This document shows positions 1 to 7,991 of a DNA stretch of 12,510 nucleotides, piece by piece. Numbering within the stretch: the first letter of the stretch is position 1; each line of letters begins with the position of its first letter. A model generated the notes under the pieces. That model had not been told where the DNA came from and did not search any database. It worked only from the letters and a program-made list of their open reading frames with translations. Source of the DNA: Paraglomus occultum (Eukaryota; Glomeromycota; Glomeromycetes; Paraglomerales; Paraglomeraceae); assembly GCA_910592205.1 (NCBI GenBank), contig CAJVPJ010001082.1, positions 1 through 12,510 of the forward strand. Direction: 5' to 3'. Position numbers and translations under genes: made by a program.

Positions 1-347
1 CACGAGCACCTAATTTAGAGACGGATGTCGAATTTAGTCATACGTAACGAGCCTACGCGTATATTGACAAACAATAATGAATAATTTCCAAACCTCCAGT
101 AATGAGAACAATCTCATCATCCCAATCAATCCTTGTTGATTTCCTCCCATTCCTCCACACTTTGGTCATGTATCCCAAAAACCAGACGAAAAGCGCACTG
201 CCCACATAAACGCTTGCTCCATTTGAAAATAGAACTATTTACAGGAGTTCCCCGTACGCATATAAATGCCAAGAAAAGGCTAGCAAATGAAGGGTGGAAC
301 AGCGAGCGTCTTAGAATGTTAAGAAAGAAATCGATCGAATAATCCAT
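1..347 (-). pseudogene. Short-chain dehydrogenase/reductase, 5' part, frameshifted, cut by window edge
   Basis: This is the N-terminal part of a membrane-anchored SDR, the retinol-dehydrogenase-like type that would reduce or oxidise a lipid or retinoid-like substrate with NAD(P). Reading leftwards from the ATG at 347, the start has the family's hydrophobic leader (FHPSFASLFLAFICVRGTP). The frame then leads to VWRNGRKSTRIDWDDEIV and LITGG, the first half of the Rossmann TGxxxGxG cofactor motif. Two things interrupt it. At 160-161 one extra base (CAAAG) shifts the frame; without the shift the starting frame ends at a stop at 126-128. At 93 a GT donor (GTTTGG) opens an 84-nt intron that closes at the AG at 11-10. 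Joining G|GT gives ITGG-AR, exactly the expected continuation of the motif. The rest lies beyond the window. The intron is convincing. The frameshift means either a pseudogene or a sequencing error. The exact SDR subfamily and substrate are not determinable from this fragment. Confidence 0.72.
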
Positions 348-1718
348 AATGTGAAAGAGGACTTGATCCGAGTATGGTGATAACTTTAAGGTGATGTGAA
401 ATCCGGAATAGTTTCAAGCTCGGCAAAAGTTGTATTTCTTCGTAGCGGGGGTAAAGAACTTCATAAAGACGTTCTATTAGGGTCATCATTTTAGAGGATT
501 TTATGTAAATGAAATTATAGGCCCTTATTGCAAATTCCTGAGTAAATTTTAGTCTCCCAAAATTCTACAACGGCTATTTGGGCAAATTCCTCTGGGGTTT
601 TCATACCGTATTTTGCGAGCAACACAGTCTTTTTGACAAGAGTTATCCAAAACGAGAAAACATAAATCACACCAATCTTGAAAGGTTTTTTTTAGGCAGG
701 GGTAAAGTTAAATGTGAGTGTTATCGGTGTGCGTCGTGTGTTACACTGTGCTGTGTGCCGATCGAATTGTACCACAAAATACACAAGACAATACTAATAA
801 GAAGTTGGAACAAGAGATTGGAGATTGGGGTTTTCGCGAGTGGACAATGCCCAAAAAGCAAGCTTCAGCAAAAATTAACGCATAGTCAATTGTGTTATAT
901 GCCGGTTCTTTCTGAAGGTTGTTTCCTCTTATTTTCTAGATTAGAGTCATAACTTGCAAGACGTTTTCCTAGCTTTGTTAATTGATTTTTTAATAATTTC
1001 GTTCGTTTCCATACGTGACATAAGCTTTTCTACGATGTTAGGCTGTGATTAGTTTGCGGCACAACCGATACACGTTAATTATAAAAAAGTTGATAAAATC
1101 TACGCTCAATTCTTTTAACATACCTCATGTCTTATTCCAATAATACTATTCCAATCGGGTGAGTCGATATCGATCTGTATATGCAAATGCAATTAGTCAT
1201 TAGTTTTTTTAGCAATTAATAATTAAAAAAAAAAAAACTATAAAAAGTTGCAATTATCGCAAATATGGGACACCTACAATCTAGGGCAAAACCTGACTGC
1301 AGCTTTCCACATTATTATTCTGGCAAGAACCACATGACAACCCCAGTACAGACTTGGGATACAAGTAAAACACTCTTACGTTTCTTCACATTAAGTATGT
1401 TACCAGTTGTTCTAACGCTTTTTCCATGCACCATCTAAACCATTGAAATCAGTTTATTTCAGAGGAAAACGAGGTATACATTCTGAACATGTCTAAAAAA
1501 AAGATCAGTAAACAATATCGTTATTATTATCAGTATTATCATTATCATTATCATTATTGTTACAGTATCCAGGTTCGGTATATTAGCAATTAACTGTACG
1601 CCCATTCACTCGTTTCGGAATTGTCACATTACAGCAATCACATGCGACCATATGCGCCATTTTATGTGATAAAATAGAAGCAAATAGTGACAATTCAAAA
1701 TCTCCGTCCCACTAACTC
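348..1718. other. Intergenic spacer between divergent SDR and kinase
   Basis: No gene is supported here. The stretch is AT-rich and holds the upstream regions of both flanking genes, a homopolymer-rich segment around 1204-1242 (runs of T then A) and a trinucleotide-like repeat at 1520-1561. A 124-codon open frame at 578-952 starts at TTG, shows no recognisable domain and is Cys-rich and irregular. Shorter open frames on both strands of the same stretch are equally unconvincing. Confidence 0.6.
1520..1561. repeat. TTA/TCATTA simple repeat
   Basis: A low-complexity run of TTATTATTAT followed by iterated CATTAT units. It lies about 160 bp upstream of the kinase relic. It is a simple microsatellite-like tract with no evidence of function. 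Confidence 0.8.
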
Positions 1719-2653
1719 ATGTATCAATGTCCAGACCAGGTAGTGGCTCACGCGGGGACAATCGTTACGTTACCGCCACAGATCTCAGCCGAATACACGC
1801 TCCATACGAAATTAGCGTCAGGCACATTTGGGAGCGTATTCTACGCAGAACAAGTCGTCCAGTGGCCATAAAAATTGTTGAAGCATTTGTAGCAAACACA
1901 GTTTTGTACAATGGGGAGAAAACACCAAAAGAAGCAACAGTACTCCAAAAAATTCCTTTGCATCCGAATATCATTACGCTCATTGATTGGGCAGCAGCGT
2001 ATCCAAAGCATTGGATTTTCGTATTTGAATACATGGATACGGTCAGAATAAAACCACTTTAAGGCATTATTTAAGAGATATTGCGAGAAGTACAGGGAAG
2101 CAAGGATTAACGGAAAGTGAAGCGAGGAAAATTATGCGGCAATTACTGTCGGCTTGTAATCATTTGGAGAAACATGGCATGTATCACTCTGACTTAAAAC
2201 TGGATAACGTAGTCATCGATTCAAATAGTAATGTAAAATTAATCGATTTTGGTCTAGCGGTCGAAGAAGAGCGAGGCCTTGGAAGAAATGGGTCAAGTAA
2301 GTATTCAAATATTGGATGAGATTACTGCCTAGAAGTATTGTTTGACTGAGCTATTGGTATATTTTTTCCCAGTCTTTCCCCCGGAAATGTATGACCACCG
2401 CATGCCATATGAATTATCGACAGCACAAATATGGGTACTGGGAGCTATTTTTTACCAACTTTTTGAAGCAACCAATCCATTCCATGAAGAACGCATAAAA
2501 TCCAAGGCATTGGGGCCAGTTATGTTTAGCAGATATAATCGACCTTCGAACGAATGCGTCCAATTAATGGATTGGATGTTAAAGGTGGAGCCTGACCATC
2601 GCCCACAGACTGTGAATAGAGTCATTAGGCATGGCTGGTTCAGTTGCGCTTGA
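1719..2653 (+). pseudogene. CAMK-like Ser/Thr protein kinase relic, two frameshifts, one intron
   Basis: A whole kinase domain can be followed but only by changing frame twice. From the ATG at 1719 the first frame gives EYTLHTKLASGTFGSVFYAE, the glycine loop, and stops at 1869. A shift near 1850 leads to RPVAIKIV (lysine at 1871-1873), the helix-C region KEATVLQKI and HPNIITLIDW...FVFEYMD. A second shift near 2040 leads to LRHYLRDIA, the catalytic loop HSDLKLDN (2185 onward) and DFG (2245). A clean intron at 2297-2372 (GTAAGT...TTTCCCAG, phase 1) joins to FPPE and the C-lobe, ending HGWF and a stop at 2651. Both shifts go in the same direction, as expected of single-base deletions. Catalytic-loop Arg is Ser (HSD for HRD), and the subdomain IX Asp is Gln (AQIWVLG, codon 2426-2428). 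An intact kinase would phosphorylate Ser/Thr; PIM/PASK-like CAMK kinases are the nearest style I recognise. The damage suggests a dead gene. Confidence 0.8.
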
Positions 2654-3389
2654 GAGTGTACGGATTCGTTGTTTGAGTGTTACTATATTAATATTATGTT
2701 TAATTTATGATCTACGTTCCGCAACTATGTTTATTGTTAGATTATGACTTATGGCTTGCATTTATGTTTCTTATAAATACGCGGCACTAGTATTTTTATT
2801 TATTGTTTTAGCGGTTTACTTTATGCTTCAATATTTTTATGGCTCAATCAAAAGCAAGATACATAAGAAACTGTCTTATATTTAAATAGGTTATACGGTT
2901 GATTTTTCAGATGACCAATATATTATTACTATCAAAGTTGTTTTTTACATAAGATGCGGCAGTCGTATGATTCCTTAGTGAGACAAAATACACAGTCATT
3001 TGACTCTTTTTCCATGTAAACCAATTTTAATGGCACCTCATCTAAATCAAGGTGTGACCGGGCGTGGCAGTCTCTAATGCACACGTTTAGAAGATGACTA
3101 AATGCAAATAATGAAGATTCTACGATTATTAACGTGTACACTTACTTTCTTGACCAATAAAATCTCATATTACGCAAGCGGGTTGACGTGTTGAGAAAAC
3201 AATTGGAAGCGTTGTAGTAAACTGGAAGAAACGCACGTGTCACAAAAGATTTCGGATATTTTAATTTTCATAAGCATAGACTTTTTACAGATAAACAACA
3301 AAATTTATTTAATAAGGAATCCGCTCGCAATTGTTCAATTATAAGCTCACAATGTCGTCGCATTGACTTGTGCAAAACTGATTAGGGTA
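2654..3389. other. Intergenic, with a weak antisense Cys-rich ORF
   Basis: AT-rich spacer downstream of the kinase relic. On the minus strand, 2932-3141 is open for 69 codons and ends in a Cys-rich tail (CVFC, then YDCRILCKK) that could be the scrap of a transposase-type zinc finger. The match is only to a spacing pattern and the frame is short, so I do not call it a gene. Nothing else was recognised. Confidence 0.5.
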
Positions 3390-3570
3390 TTTTTAAAAAT
3401 ATGTTTTTACCTTCCGTCATAACCCTTTCATTTATTGGCAATAGCTTTCTGCATTGTCTTGATAATTTTTGTATTAGGTTTATATCTAGACTGTTGAAAG
3501 GTTAGTCAGTAATTTCTGGAGCATTTTTCCGCAAAAACTCCTTGACAGAATGACTCAATCACTCCAAAGC
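3390..3570 (-). mobile_element. Decayed Tc1/mariner transposase fragment, antisense
   Basis: Read on the minus strand, about 3560-3460 gives VKEFLRKNAPEITD, a stop in place of W, then PFNSLDINLIQKL. It aligns residue by residue with SFLKENVPKVMDWPSNSPDLNP and IENL of the better Tc1 copy at 4252-4335. The DNA also aligns by eye with few gaps. The SPDLNPIEN block that carries the catalytic Glu of the DDE triad is corrupted: P to L twice, and the Glu codon GAA has become CAA, giving Gln. Beyond about 3460 the similarity fades (a possible KIP match near 3390). Weaker similarity (IYAKFY against MDANFY) may extend upstream to about 3630. No inverted repeats or TA flanks remain. It is an old dead copy in the opposite orientation to the next element. 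Confidence 0.62.
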
Positions 3571-3630
3571 ATTTTGTTAGCATCCCGGGCACGAGTTTAA
3601 TAAAATTTGGCATATATATACTGTATTATC

Positions 3631-4068
3631 TGCCGAAAGTAAAATATACTTGTTTTTTCCTCTTGCTGAAAAAATTTATCCGTCTTTTTTGTTACATTTT
3701 GTATCAACCTTTGGTCCATTCGAACTACTCTTCAGCGTTAAACAATGCATATCGAACGAATTAATAACACCCGAAAAACCGTTTGGGTGCTAATAGCTTT
3801 CTACCTCATAAATGCTTTCAACTTCATTTGGTTCATTAGCTTGCAACTTCTTTGGGTGCGCTAACCGATTTAGTTTTGATTTAACCTCAATACAAGTCTT
3901 TGCCATACTAAACAATTTATTCATATTACTAATACTAATAGCTAAACAAAAACTGACATATGCGCCGATTAAGATCATCGATCGAAAGAATATAGCATAT
4001 ATTTTATTACGTCAACCTAATCCTATTACGGTTTGATTTTTGCACAGGGAAGCTTATCTCGTTATATC
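3631..4068. other. AT-rich spacer between transposon relics
   Basis: Overlapping open frames of 62-74 codons exist on both strands (3790-4036), but they mirror each other and encode low-complexity hydrophobic or Lys/Asn-rich strings with no recognisable domain. Nothing is called. The stretch is probably decayed mobile or neutral sequence. Confidence 0.45.
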
Positions 4069-4070
4069 TA

Positions 4071-4095
4071 CAGTGTGTTGCAAAAGTTTTTGGAA
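4071..4095 (+). repeat. Left terminal inverted repeat of the Tc1/mariner element
   Basis: 25 bp beginning CAGTGTGTTGCAAAAG, preceded by TA. It is the mirror of 4609-4633 with one mismatch, T against C at position 21 of the repeat. Confidence 0.9.
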
Positions 4096-4127
4096 AATTA
4101 TACGGGAGGACTCGACTTTTTTTTACT

Positions 4128-4512
4128 CGAATAATGGATGCTAACTTTTATGTTGATATCTTAACAAACATCTGCCAGAGATCAATAGAATCTTTGGTAA
4201 CGATTGGAAGTTTCAACAGGACAATGACCCAAACATACAAGTCGTATTGTCATGTCATTCTTAAAGGAAAACGTGCCCAAAGTTATGGATTGGCCATCCA
4301 ACAGTCCAGACTTAAACCCTATCGAAAATCTCTGGCGTATTGTTAAAACCAACGTAGAAAGAAGAATGCCTAAAAGTCGAGCACAATTGGAAGAGTTTAT
4401 GGTAGAGGAGTGGAATAAAATTCCAGAGAATATTATAATAAATTTAGTAGAATCTATGAGAGACAGATGTCGCTTGGTAATCGAGAGAAATGGCGAACGT
4501 ATGCCATATTAA
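4128..4512 (+). pseudogene. Tc1-type transposase C-terminal half, frameshifted
   Basis: This is the catalytic half of a DDE transposase that would cut and join transposon ends in the nucleus. It reads IMDANFYVDIL, shifts near 4172 to PEINRIFGNDWKFQQDNDP, then shifts again at 4232 where one A is missing from a run of As (Lys expected before HTS). From there it is open to the stop at 4510: HTSRIVMSFLKEN, WPSNSPDLNPIENLW and the tail ending NGERMPY. The second catalytic Asp is at 4220-4222 and the Glu at 4324-4326. With the lost base counted, 34 residues separate them, the DD34E spacing of the Tc1 family. The helix-turn-helix region and first Asp are absent. It lies wholly inside the element at 4071-4633 and is clearly non-functional. 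Confidence 0.88.
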
Positions 4513-4608
4513 ATTTAATATAATAAATGTGTAGGTTGTAACATTTCAAATGAGGTATTAGACATGTAAATTGGTGCGGTGGTTATGGAGTTATTCGGAA
4601 AAATTCTA

Positions 4609-4633
4609 TTCCGAAAACTTTTGCAACACACTG
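4609..4633 (-). repeat. Right terminal inverted repeat of the Tc1/mariner element
   Basis: 25 bp ending TTGCAACACACTG, followed by TA. Just inside it, TTCGGAA (4594-4600) and TTCCGAA (4609-4615) form a second, 7-bp inverted repeat, so this end could fold into a small hairpin that the left end lacks. Confidence 0.88.
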
Positions 4634-4694
4634 TATACAGTCAACCTCATAGCATCCACAAGGTAAAATTGCTGTTTATTCAAAGATGTGCATA

Positions 4695-4878
4695 CAGTCA
4701 ACTCTCTTTATAACGACCTTCTTTATAACGACCAGTGCCTTATAACGACCGCCTGTGCTCTGTTCACTTTCAAAAACGTCATAATATATTATATGTACAA
4801 CGATGCATATAACGACCGATACATACAACGACCGATTTTGCACCAGTCCGAGGCGGTCGTTATAAAGAGAGTTGACTG
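4695..4878. mobile_element. Pogo/Tigger-type MITE, 184 bp
   Basis: Terminal inverted repeats start CAGTCAACTCTCTTTATAACGACC and end GGTCGTTATAAAGAGAGTTGACTG. The 24 terminal bases match perfectly, and both ends are flanked by TA (4693-4694 and 4879-4880). The CAGT...CTCT.TATAACGAC pattern is typical of pogo/Tigger elements. No transposase is encoded, so it is a non-autonomous miniature element. The motif TAACGACC recurs inside, as part of TTATAACGACC near the left end (three copies), then CATATAACGACC and the variant CATACAACGACC, with an inverted copy at the right end. These could be extra transposase-binding sites. The 72-codon open frame across it is incidental. Confidence 0.88.
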
Positions 4879-4880
4879 TA

Positions 4881-5925
4881 TAGAGATCTCATCACGAGAT
4901 AATTAATGGTAATAGTAATGATATTGTCAACTATAAATATCGCCATAATATTTTTAAAAACAATTTCTGTAAAGTGGAGTTGTTCTTGCTATAAGAACCA
5001 TACCTTGATTATTGTAATTAACCGTGACACATACATGTATATAGTATTCGGCGTGTAAATGTAAAAATTATACCATCGATCCGTTATTGTCTATTGCGCC
5101 GTTATATAATAAGAGCGGGTTTTTTCCATTCTACAATTCTTATCAGTGCAAGTTAAAGCAATTGAAAAGATGTCCTACATCAATTAATATCTTGTTGACG
5201 TTGGTCTGTATAAATTTTGGAGAACTAGACGTGTAATAGTAATAGATACGATTAATTCATACTTGCTTTTCTTAACAATCCAAAGGCTCGGTATATGCAG
5301 GCTGCGAGGAATTTTCGTATATAAGGCTATGATATTATTGCGAGGTCTGTACGATCGTGTGAAACAATGTCATCAATAATCAAGATAATTTTCAAAATAT
5401 CTAGTAGGCATCACATAGGTGAGATACATGAAATTTTTAATAAAAGCCACGAAGTTAAACTATCTAGCTGAATCTCATCAAGATACTGTTAATTGTTGGT
5501 TGTGTCTGCATCGTATCACGGGATAGTGTTGCACAAATTTTGCGGGTGATATTTTCGAACTGTAAATGCCACATGGTTATTAGCACAACATCATACAAAT
5601 CTCGTCGAAATATTTTTAAAAATGTAAGTTTTTGTAAATCGGTTATTAATACGGATTTTAAAATTATATGTTTGACTATTAATCGGCAAATCCCGGCCAA
5701 TATTTTTTGGTAGTGAGTGTAATTGGAATAATAATAATAAAGTAGTCTTTTTCGATGGGACAACTATTCGAATGGTTTACAATATTATCCGCGTATAGCT
5801 ACGTAAAAAAAGATTAATTTATGGTAAAACATTATTCAAGCTCACATTTGGGCTGCAATCAACATCAATGATAAAAGTAAAATTTTCATATATTTGAAAT
5901 TTTCAATAATTATCTATTATCTGTA
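4881..5925. other. AT-rich intergenic region, no gene recognised
   Basis: No coding sequence is supported. A minus-strand frame of 99 codons (5464-5763) encodes a Tyr/Ile-rich string without a recognisable domain. A TATA-like string (TATATAATAA, 5103-5112) is followed by GC-richer bases and an ATG at 5170 that opens only five codons (MSYIN). Confidence 0.45.
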
Positions 5926-5929
5926 TGAT

Positions 5930-6250
5930 AATTGTTGGGTCATTGCCGGGTCTTTCAATGAGGAAAACCCATTTTCTGTAATGCTCAAAGTGATTTAAAT
6001 TCAGCTTCCATGGCACATTCTCTCTTGGCCTTCTTACAGCCCATATATTAATCTGATCGAGAACATCTGGACTGTTTTGAAAAAAAAAGTAGAAAAATGC
6101 ATCAAGAAATGGTCGCACAAAAAAAATAGGTTTCAAACCATTTTTATAGACATAATTAAGGAGGAATGGGATGGTCTCAAAAAGACATCATACTTAGCAG
6201 TATTAGTAGGCATATTGAAGCTGAAGGGGTTCATACTAAATACTGAATAG
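5930..6250 (+). pseudogene. Mariner-like transposase 3' remnant, different lineage from the 4071 copy
   Basis: The plus strand reads FNEENPF near 5957, a decayed form of the FQEDN block, passes a stop, then continues SWPSYSPYINLIENIWTVLKK from 6023, corresponding to the W-P-x-x-SPDLNPIEN-W signature with P and L already replaced. KKKVEKCIKKW and KEEWDGL follow. After one more frame change it ends SSISRHIEAEGVHTKY with a stop at 6244. The GGHTKY-type ending is characteristic of one group of mariner-like transposases and differs from the MPY ending of the upstream element. The Glu of IEN survives, but the stop and frame change make it dead. The sequence at about 6268-6291, read in reverse, begins CAAAAGTCTAATTATTGCGG and may be its right terminal repeat. 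No left end was found. Confidence 0.7.
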
Positions 6251-6299
6251 TTAATAAAATTTGTATCCGCAATAATTAGACTTTTGTGTTTGTTTTATC

Positions 6300-6565
6300 T
6301 TTCAATTACATCCAAGAAACTGGCTGCTATTACTTTTACTGTGGCTGCATATATGTATAACAAAGTTAGCAAAATTACATATAAAAATATGTCAATTATG
6401 TTCTCTATCGAATACTAATGTTCAGATGCATGGGTGTGTTTGGTGTTCTAATTTAACTAAAAATACTTCAGATTTTAGCAGTCAAGATGTATGCTCATTT
6501 TTGAAAGTGGCCTTCTATAGCCCTCCTATTGCATCATAAACTTGTATATATAATTCTTAAATTCT
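6300..6565. other. Short AT-rich spacer
   Basis: No gene is seen. Pyrimidine-poor acceptor-like strings occur, such as CTAATTTAACTAAAAATACTTCAG near 6448-6471, but no exon can be attached to them with confidence. Confidence 0.4.
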
Positions 6566-6838
6566 TTGATAGATGTAACTCTCAAGCCAGCAATAGCAGA
6601 AAAGCAATCAACGTTGATCTTGGATTTATCCATTTCGAGTGAAAACTATGATTTTTCCTATTCCCAGTCAAACGCAAGCGATCTACCAAACAGCTTTACT
6701 ACTCTGACCGAATGTCAATCAGTAGACATGAATCTTAGACCCCGAATAAAATCGACTGTGCTCTTCCAATGGGATTATTTAGTGTTGGGTTATTTAAAAG
6801 GCTTCTATTTATACATGAATAACAATCGTAACATTTGA
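6566..6838 (+). CDS. Doubtful hypothetical ORF or 3' exon, 90 codons
   Basis: The frame is open from a TTG at 6566 to a stop at 6836. It has no in-frame ATG near its left end, so if real it would be a downstream exon entered through the acceptor-like TTTGATAG at 6566-6573. The deduced peptide is Ser/Asn-rich in its middle (LDLSISSENYDFSYSQSN) with no family I recognise, and ends in a Tyr-rich segment. Base composition is somewhat less AT-rich than its surroundings, the only positive hint. No upstream exon could be matched. Chance openness or a decayed exon is more likely than a working gene. Confidence 0.18.
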   Translation: MIDVTLKPAIAEKQSTLILDLSISSENYDFSYSQSNASDLPNSFTTLTECQSVDMNLRPRIKSTVLFQWDYLVLGYLKGFYLYMNNNRNI

Positions 6839-7821
6839 AGAAGCGGATAGAGGGACTAGTAATTTACAACTATTGCATATCGAATAATTTACCGGAAAAA
6901 TAAAGATCAAACATATGTTTTAAACTATAAGAACTGCCCATTTATTAGAAGGAATTTTATTATAAAAACTAAAGATCAAATTGACATGATGAAATCTAAC
7001 AAAAGTTACGCTTCGCATATATTTAATCAAGCTGTCATTTTCCTATGCTATAGCTGACAGTACAATTAATCATTCCCTGCGTACAATCACGGGGCCACGG
7101 CAGCTGTCACATCCAGATGGATATAGATGAAAGCAATTCTAAACCTGTCGGAATTATAGGGAAGAATAGTAATTAATTGAACTACTTCGGCATATGCTTA
7201 ATTTACAGTCAGACGTTTCTCCCTAAGCTGCTTATCGGATTGTTTAGTTTTTAAGCCATGGATACTTCCGTTCAGAATAACGATGCACATGAATAGAACT
7301 ACGGTATTGCGCACAACGTCTAATAATAATTTTTACTTAATATAAAACGGCAATATATTCGAGCAAATTCCTTTATATGCGTTCTTAGTCGTCCTAGTAA
7401 ATATGCGGTTGTTTTAAATAAGCCGGTAGTAATACTAAACGGTTCAAAAAGATATATAATAAGCACTACTCACATAACATTTTCTTACTCTGAAATACGT
7501 TGTTATTAATGATTTATTTCCTTGGTAAATATCGACATGGTCGTGAACTGCTAATTCTATCCGCCACTATCTCGTGGATATTCTCGTAGCATTCCGATGT
7601 TATTCGCTAACGTGAAACGTATTTTGTGTAGATGTTAATCTCAGCGGTCGCTTGACTCGAAGACGAATAATCGCCTATAATCAATTGTGAATAGTGCGCC
7701 AAGTTTAAAGGTCGTCGAATTTAAGTAACCGTGAAAATAGCGATCGATTGTTCTCCCGCGATTGTTGACTCGTCAGTACTCTAATCAACTGGGGAGAATT
7801 TTTGTTGACCAGCGGTACAGT

Positions 7822-7991
7822 ATGATAATATTCACATTTGGTGGGTAATACTGATTAACGGTTGTCATTTTCTAATTCAACTTTAACTCAGGCAATGGCT
7901 TTCAGTTCTTGAGAAACCTTCCCCGGATGCGATCTTAGAAAACGTCCATAATACTGAGGAGACAGAGTTCATTATTTTGAATAGTTGTTAG
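7822..7991 (+). CDS. Very tentative two-exon mini-gene
   Basis: An ATG at 7822 gives MIIFTFG, then a possible 47-nt intron runs from GTAATA at 7845 to the AG at 7890-7891. A branch-site-like CTAATTC and TTTAACTCAG precede the acceptor. The next frame reads GQWLSVLEKPSPDAILE, then NVHNTEETEFIILNSC, with a stop at 7989. The second segment has the balanced amino-acid mix of real protein, unlike most frames in this region, but I recognise no family. The intron is shorter than others here and the coding length would be only about 40 residues. It may be a piece of a longer or decayed gene, or chance. Confidence 0.15.

Larger units (their letters stand above)
4071..4633 (+). mobile_element. Tc1/mariner element, 563 bp, internally deleted, with TIRs and TA flanks
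   Basis: The element starts CAGTGTGTTGCAAAAG and ends with its reverse complement. The outer 25 bp on each side match at 24 of 25 positions, and both ends are flanked by TA (4069-4070 and 4634-4635), the target-site duplication of the IS630-Tc1-mariner superfamily. Autonomous family members are usually around 1.3-1.8 kb with a transposase near 340 aa. Here the left repeat runs almost directly into the middle of the catalytic domain, so the DNA-binding half and the first catalytic Asp are gone. It cannot make an active enzyme but kept both ends, so it could have been mobilised by a relative's transposase. The clean ends make it the youngest-looking relic in this window. Confidence 0.9.

Noticed and set aside
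133-342. Plus-strand 69-codon frame opposite the SDR
   Set aside because: It is the antisense shadow of the SDR exon, whose conserved motifs and intron fix the minus strand.
540-680. Minus-strand frame containing LLAKYGMKTPEEFAQIAVVEF
   Set aside because: It reads like real protein, but it is only about 53 codons, lacks a supported start and matches no family I can name.
578-952. 124-codon plus-strand open frame
   Set aside because: It starts at TTG, is Cys-rich without a coherent domain, and alternative frames on both strands of the same stretch look just as protein-like.
1520-1561. Possible CRISPR-like or regulatory array in the CATTAT repeat
   Set aside because: There are no spacers and no palindromic repeat; it is a plain microsatellite-like tract.
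4688-4906. 72-codon frame across the MITE
   Set aside because: It consists of the element's TATAACGAC repeats translated; the inverted repeats and TA flanks explain the sequence.
5903-6136. Minus-strand 77-codon frame
   Set aside because: It is antisense to the mariner remnant, which shows the WPSYSP and IENIW signature on the plus strand.
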